From assembly GCF_008065375.1 (NCBI RefSeq), contig NZ_VJYI01000004.1:372001-436000 (forward strand): DNA of 64,000 nt, given 5' to 3'. The stretch's first letter is position 1, and each line of letters starts with the position of its first letter. Source of the stretch: Nonomuraea sp. SYSU D8015. GTDB lineage: Bacteria > Actinomycetota > Actinomycetes > Streptosporangiales > Streptosporangiaceae. Of this stretch, positions 60,882-64,000 are shown in pieces. Below the pieces are notes generated by a model that was not told the DNA's origin, did not search any database, and was given only the letters and a program-made list of their open reading frames with translations. The position numbers and the translations under genes were made by a program.

Positions 60882-62636
60882 GTGAGCACCTTCGCCGCGT
60901 CCCATCTTTCGCCTTCCTATCCAGACCGGGCCGCGTGGGGCACCGCCCCCAAGCTGCGCGCCTGGCAGCAGGAGGCCTTCGACCTCTACTTCAGGCGCGA
61001 GCCACGTGACTTCCTCACGGTGGCGACGCCGGGCGCGGGCAAGACGACCTACGCCCTGCGCATCGCCAGCGAGTTGCTCGCCCGCGGGGTGATCAGAGCG
61101 ATCACCATCGTGACCCCGACCGAGCACCTCAAGCGCCAGTGGGCCGACGCCGCGGGGCGGGTCGGCATCGGCATCGACCCCGAGTTCAAGAACAGCCAGG
61201 GCACGACGTCCCGCGACTACACCGGGGTCGCGGTGACGTACGCGCAGGTCGCCATGCACCCCGCGCTGCACAGGGCGCGCACCGAGGCGCGCAAGACGCT
61301 GATCATCTTCGACGAGATCCACCACGCGGGCGACGCCAAGTCGTGGGGCGACGGCGTGCGCGAGGCGTTCGAGCCGGCCACGCGCCGCCTCCAGCTCACC
61401 GGCACACCTTTCAGGTCCGACGACAACCCGATCCCGTTCGTCGCCTACGAGGAGGACGCCGAGGGCTTCAAGCGCAGCGTTGCCGACTACTCCTACGGCT
61501 ACGGCCCGGCCCTCGACGACGGGGTCGTCCGACCGGTGATCTTCCTCGCCTACTCCGGGGAGATGAAGTGGCGCACGCGCGCCGGTGACGAGCTCGCCGC
61601 GACGCTCGGCACTCCGCTCACCAAAGATCAGCTCTCGCAGGCCTGGCGGGCCGCGCTCGACCCCAAGGGCGACTGGATCCGCCAGGTCATGCAGGCCGCC
61701 GACCGCCGCCTCACCGAGGTGCGCCGGGGCGTTCCCGACGCGGGCGGCCTGGTCATCGCGACCGACCACGAGACCGCCCGCGCCTACGTCCGTCACCTGC
61801 GCAACATCACCGGCGAGGGCGCCACCGTGGTGCTCTCCGACGACCCCGGCGCGTCGAAGAAGATCAAGCAGTTCGCCGCCTCGGAGGACCGCTGGCTGGT
61901 CGCCGTCCGCATGGTCTCCGAGGGCGTCGACATCCCCCGCCTGTGCGTGGGCGTCTACGCCACCTCGACCTCGACGCCGCTCTTCTTCGCCCAGGCGGTG
62001 GGCCGCTTCGTCCGCGCCCGCAAGCGCGGCGAGACCGCCTCCGTCTTCCTCCCCTCGGTGCCCACGCTCATGGGCCTGGCCAACGAGATGGAGGTGGAGC
62101 GCGACCACGTGCTCAACAAGCGGCCACCGGAGGACGGCCTCGACGACAGCCTCCTGGAGCAGGCCAACCGCAAGAAGGACAACCCCGACGTCCTCGGTGA
62201 CGAGCTGCCGTTCGAGACGATGGAGACCTCGGCCACGTTCGACCGGGTGCTGTTCGACGGCGGCGAGTTCGGCACCGGCGCCGAGGTCGGCTCCGCCGAG
62301 GAGGAAGACTTCATCGGCCTGCCCGGGCTGCTGGAGCCCGACCAGGTGGCGACGCTGCTGCGCAAGCGGCAGTCCGACCAGCAGGCCGCCCGGCGCAAGC
62401 AGGCGGCGACCGAGCAGCCACGTGAGACGCTGGCGCCGCACGAGCAGATCGCGGAGCTGCGACGCGAGCTCAACGGCCTGGTAGGCGCCTGGAACCACCG
62501 CACGGGGCAACCTCACGGGGTCATCCATTCGGAGCTGCGCCGCGTCTGCGGCGGCCCGCCGATCGCCCAGGCCACGGCCGAGCAGATCCAGGAGCGCATC
62601 GACATGATCCGCCGCTGGGCCACCCAGCGCCGCTGA
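60882..62636 (+). CDS. DEAD/DEAH-box helicase (superfamily 2)
   Basis: A 584-residue ATP-dependent nucleic-acid translocase. Q-like start LRAWQQEAFDLYF, motif I ATPGAGKTT, motif II DEIHH (DEIH form), motif III LTGTPFRSD, then C-terminal motifs VRMVSEGVDIPRLCVGVYAT (V) and FAQAVGRFVRARK (VI). The C-terminus adds a helical segment (EQIAELRRELNGLVGAWNHR). Proteins like this are conserved in actinobacteria as putative repair or RNA helicases; target unknown. Start GTG 60882 follows GGGGTGA. Confidence 0.9.
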   Translation: MSTFAASHLSPSYPDRAAWGTAPKLRAWQQEAFDLYFRREPRDFLTVATPGAGKTTYALRIASELLARGVIRAITIVTPTEHLKRQWADAAGRVGIGIDPEFKNSQGTTSRDYTGVAVTYAQVAMHPALHRARTEARKTLIIFDEIHHAGDAKSWGDGVREAFEPATRRLQLTGTPFRSDDNPIPFVAYEEDAEGFKRSVADYSYGYGPALDDGVVRPVIFLAYSGEMKWRTRAGDELAATLGTPLTKDQLSQAWRAALDPKGDWIRQVMQAADRRLTEVRRGVPDAGGLVIATDHETARAYVRHLRNITGEGATVVLSDDPGASKKIKQFAASEDRWLVAVRMVSEGVDIPRLCVGVYATSTSTPLFFAQAVGRFVRARKRGETASVFLPSVPTLMGLANEMEVERDHVLNKRPPEDGLDDSLLEQANRKKDNPDVLGDELPFETMETSATFDRVLFDGGEFGTGAEVGSAEEEDFIGLPGLLEPDQVATLLRKRQSDQQAARRKQAATEQPRETLAPHEQIAELRRELNGLVGAWNHRTGQPHGVIHSELRRVCGGPPIAQATAEQIQERIDMIRRWATQRR

Positions 62637-62794
62637 AACGCCTGCTCGTACGGGGGACGCCGGTTTCCGGCAGCCCCCTGAGCCTCGGCGAGCAGGCATG
62701 CGTTCTCCGGGGTGAGCGGTCGAACGCATTGGGGCGGAGCGCACGGCGTCACCTGTCCTTCAGGTCTCCGCCCGGATCGGCCAAGACAGAACCT

Positions 62795-63222
62795 CTAACC
62801 ATGCGCGGAGTCGTCCCCGTCGAGCGGCTTGACCATGATCCGGCACAATTCCGGGAGAAACTGGCGTCGGCCGTCCGAGAGATAGATGACCGCGGTCGTC
62901 TTCACCATGCCATGAGGCCACTCGACGTAGCCATGTCGCTTGTACAGCCGCTGGGCGTCGTCATTGTCCAGGCCCACGCCGAGCGCCACCTGCCGGTGCC
63001 CGGCCGCGCTGAGCCGTTGCCGGACCACGTCCAGGAGCTCGCTGCCGATCCCCATGTTGCGGCGCCGGGGGACGACCTCCAGATGGGTGAGCAACGGGAC
63101 GGACACCGGGCAGGTGCGCGCGTAGCTCGGGCTCCTCGGCCGGCGCCAGCCAGACGTAGACGTCTCCGACCGGCACGTCTCGCTGCCAAGCGACGAGCAG
63201 TTGACCTGCTCCTCGCCCTAAA
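62795..63222 (-). pseudogene. GNAT acetyltransferase, frameshifted and 5'-truncated
   Basis: Upstream frame: GAGQLLVAWQRDVPVGDVYV then WLAPAEEPELRAHLPG. Downstream frame: VPLLTHLEVVPRRRNMGIGS, ELLDVVRQRL, LGVGLDNDDAQRLYKRHGYV. The two join at a GTCCGTCC duplication (a 4-base insertion) near 63100. The acetyl-CoA loop RRRNMGIGS (Q/RxxGxG/A) survives, but the N-terminal strand region is missing. A 103-residue open frame from 63106 remains but would lack half the fold. Confidence 0.75.
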
Positions 63223-63419
63223 AGAGGTGAGGATTCCGGAGCCGCTTGCGCGGCCCCGGTGCTTGGCGCTTCACAGACCGGGCAATCCCGAAGTCTCCAC
63301 GCCCTGAGACGACCGGCCCGGCCGCCTGTAGTGCCATGTCGATCTCACTCGACGGCTTGATTATCGCACGCCCGTTCGATCGATTCCCGCTTTAGCGCCT
63401 CTCCGGCCGTGCCGCCATT

Positions 63420-63545
63420 GATTCGCTGAGATCCCAGGTGCGCGCTTCGCGCTCCGGGCTGTTGCGGCTTCGCCGGGCCATCCCCTATCGGGGACCGCAT
63501 TCATCCACGGCCTGAAGGCCGATGGCTTTCCGCGGACTTTCGGTA
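63420..63545 (+). mobile_element. Cluster of small hairpins resembling an IS200/IS605 right end
   Basis: GCGCGCTTCGCGC, GGCTTCGCC, CCCCTATCGGGG and CGGCCTGAAGGCCG follow one another within about 110 bp, ending in CTTTCCGCGGAC. A GCATTCATCC plus CGGCCTGAAGGCCG hairpin is what I associate with the ends of actinobacterial tnpB elements. No tnpA or tnpB is present, so this would be a remnant. The rest of 63223-63903 shows no convincing gene. Confidence 0.35.
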
Positions 63546-63835
63546 ACCGTGCCCCACCCCTACTTCAAGGCTTCAGTAAACATCGCCGAAGTACTGAAGT
63601 CGAGGAGCGAGGCGTTCATTGCTCGCAGGAGCTGTTCGAAGCGGAGCAGGAAGAGGCCGGGAGGGACAGCCGGACAAGGTTCAGCCGAAGGCCTGAACCT
63701 CAGGTGAAGCCGACGCCCGGGTGTTCGGAACCGCCGCCCTGGAATTTGTTCGGAACTTAACTTCGAGGAGTTTCTGGTGAATGCCGCTGACGGGCGCCCG
63801 AAGAAGTGGTCTTAATGTGAATCCGGAGCCTTTGC

Positions 63836-63865
63836 TTGTCCGTCCTCGCCGCCTGATCGGATAAT
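63836..63865 (+). promoter_or_regulatory. Promoter of the gene at the right edge
   Basis: -35 TTGTCC, 18-bp spacer, -10 GATAAT, followed by an AT-rich initial region. Confidence 0.55.
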
Positions 63866-63903
63866 TTCATTAATCGGTGGGTATCGGGAGAAAGGCAAAT
63901 TGG

Positions 63904-64000
63904 ATGACGGCACTCACCTTCGGGCTCTCGATGGCATCAACCGGTTCCACCGGCACTGGGGGCCTGACGCTCTTCGTTCTCGCGCTCGGGATCACGGCGA
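63904..64000 (+). CDS. Membrane or exported protein, 5' part (cut by window edge)
   Basis: ATG 63904 follows GGGAGAAAGG and opens a frame running to the window edge. It reads MTALTFGLSMASTGSTGTGG followed by a hydrophobic stretch LTLFVLALGITA. This is the start of a small membrane protein or a signal peptide. Family not recognisable from 32 residues. Confidence 0.55.
   Translation, partial: MTALTFGLSMASTGSTGTGGLTLFVLALGITA

Noticed and set aside
63218..63337. 39-codon minus-strand frame upstream of the GNAT remnant with a TAATCA box in front
   Set aside because: Too short and too basic to judge; no family recognised and it overlaps the GNAT remnant's truncated end.
63522..63707. 61-codon plus-strand frame near the right edge
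   Set aside because: Overlaps the hairpin cluster, lacks a ribosome site and has biased Arg/Ser content.
1..64000. CRISPR arrays, rRNA and intact tRNA genes
   Set aside because: No regularly spaced repeat-spacer pattern and no rRNA or complete tRNA cloverleaf was found by reading.

Overview
The window is about 70% GC and packed with genes. Streptomyces-type conserved neighbourhoods (DUF2550 / PduO-type adenosyltransferase / NucS; FilP-Scy-like coiled-coil protein / methylmalonyl-CoA epimerase / thiolase), an mreBCD-PBP2-RodA cluster and many GTG or leaderless starts point to a chromosomal segment of a mycelial actinomycete. A Streptosporangiaceae (Nonomuraea-like) source is my inference from gene content; no alignment was run.

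Layout. 1-9.2 kb: the 3' end of a DUF2550 gene (normally just downstream of the ATP synthase operon), a corrinoid adenosyltransferase, a divergent NatA/NatB-type ABC exporter with an orphan NarL-type histidine kinase, a STAS protein, an aldehyde dehydrogenase with a TetR regulator, the mismatch endonuclease NucS, a zinc-ribbon protein and a hydrolase. 9.4-19.0 kb: two giant secreted proteins, a LamG/DNRLRE protein and a 2083-residue RHS/YD-repeat protein with a very Arg/Ala-rich tail. 19.1-28.0 kb: SDR, hydrolase, AI-2E-type permease, DivIVA/FilP-like coiled-coil protein, epimerase and thiolase, a GRAM protein, and a small membrane protein / Xre regulator / quinone-oxidoreductase operon. 28.0-30.8 kb: a decayed accessory patch (carbohydrate-gene remnant, broken IS5-type transposase, one intact MFS exporter, frameshifted ROK remnant). 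30.8-39.6 kb: DUF4230 protein, large membrane protein, MarR, thioredoxin-fold TPR protein, cytidylate-kinase-like protein, malic enzyme, and a MerR/glycosyltransferase operon.

39.8-48.8 kb is one continuous plus-strand run: a NEW3-domain protein with an ABC ATPase and permease, leading straight into mreB, mreC, mreD, PBP2 and rodA, the lateral-wall or spore-wall elongasome. 48.8-52.6 kb is the glycerol catabolic locus gylR-glpK-glpD on the minus strand, with two matching 17-bp operators. 52.8-62.6 kb holds two TetR regulators, YqgE, two MFS exporters, DUF3039, a secreted M43 metalloprotease, a Trp-Pro octapeptide-repeat membrane protein and a DEAD/DEAH helicase. The last 1.3 kb has a broken GNAT gene, a cluster of hairpins resembling an IS200/IS605 right end, and the start of a small membrane protein cut by the window edge.

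Functions connect around cell envelope and morphology (mre cluster, FilP-like protein, PBP2/RodA), propionate and C4 metabolism (epimerase, thiolase, malic enzyme), glycerol use, and secreted surface proteins. Operator palindromes next to their likely regulators are visible for the aldehyde dehydrogenase/TetR, Xre, GylR, the second TetR and the MerR loci.
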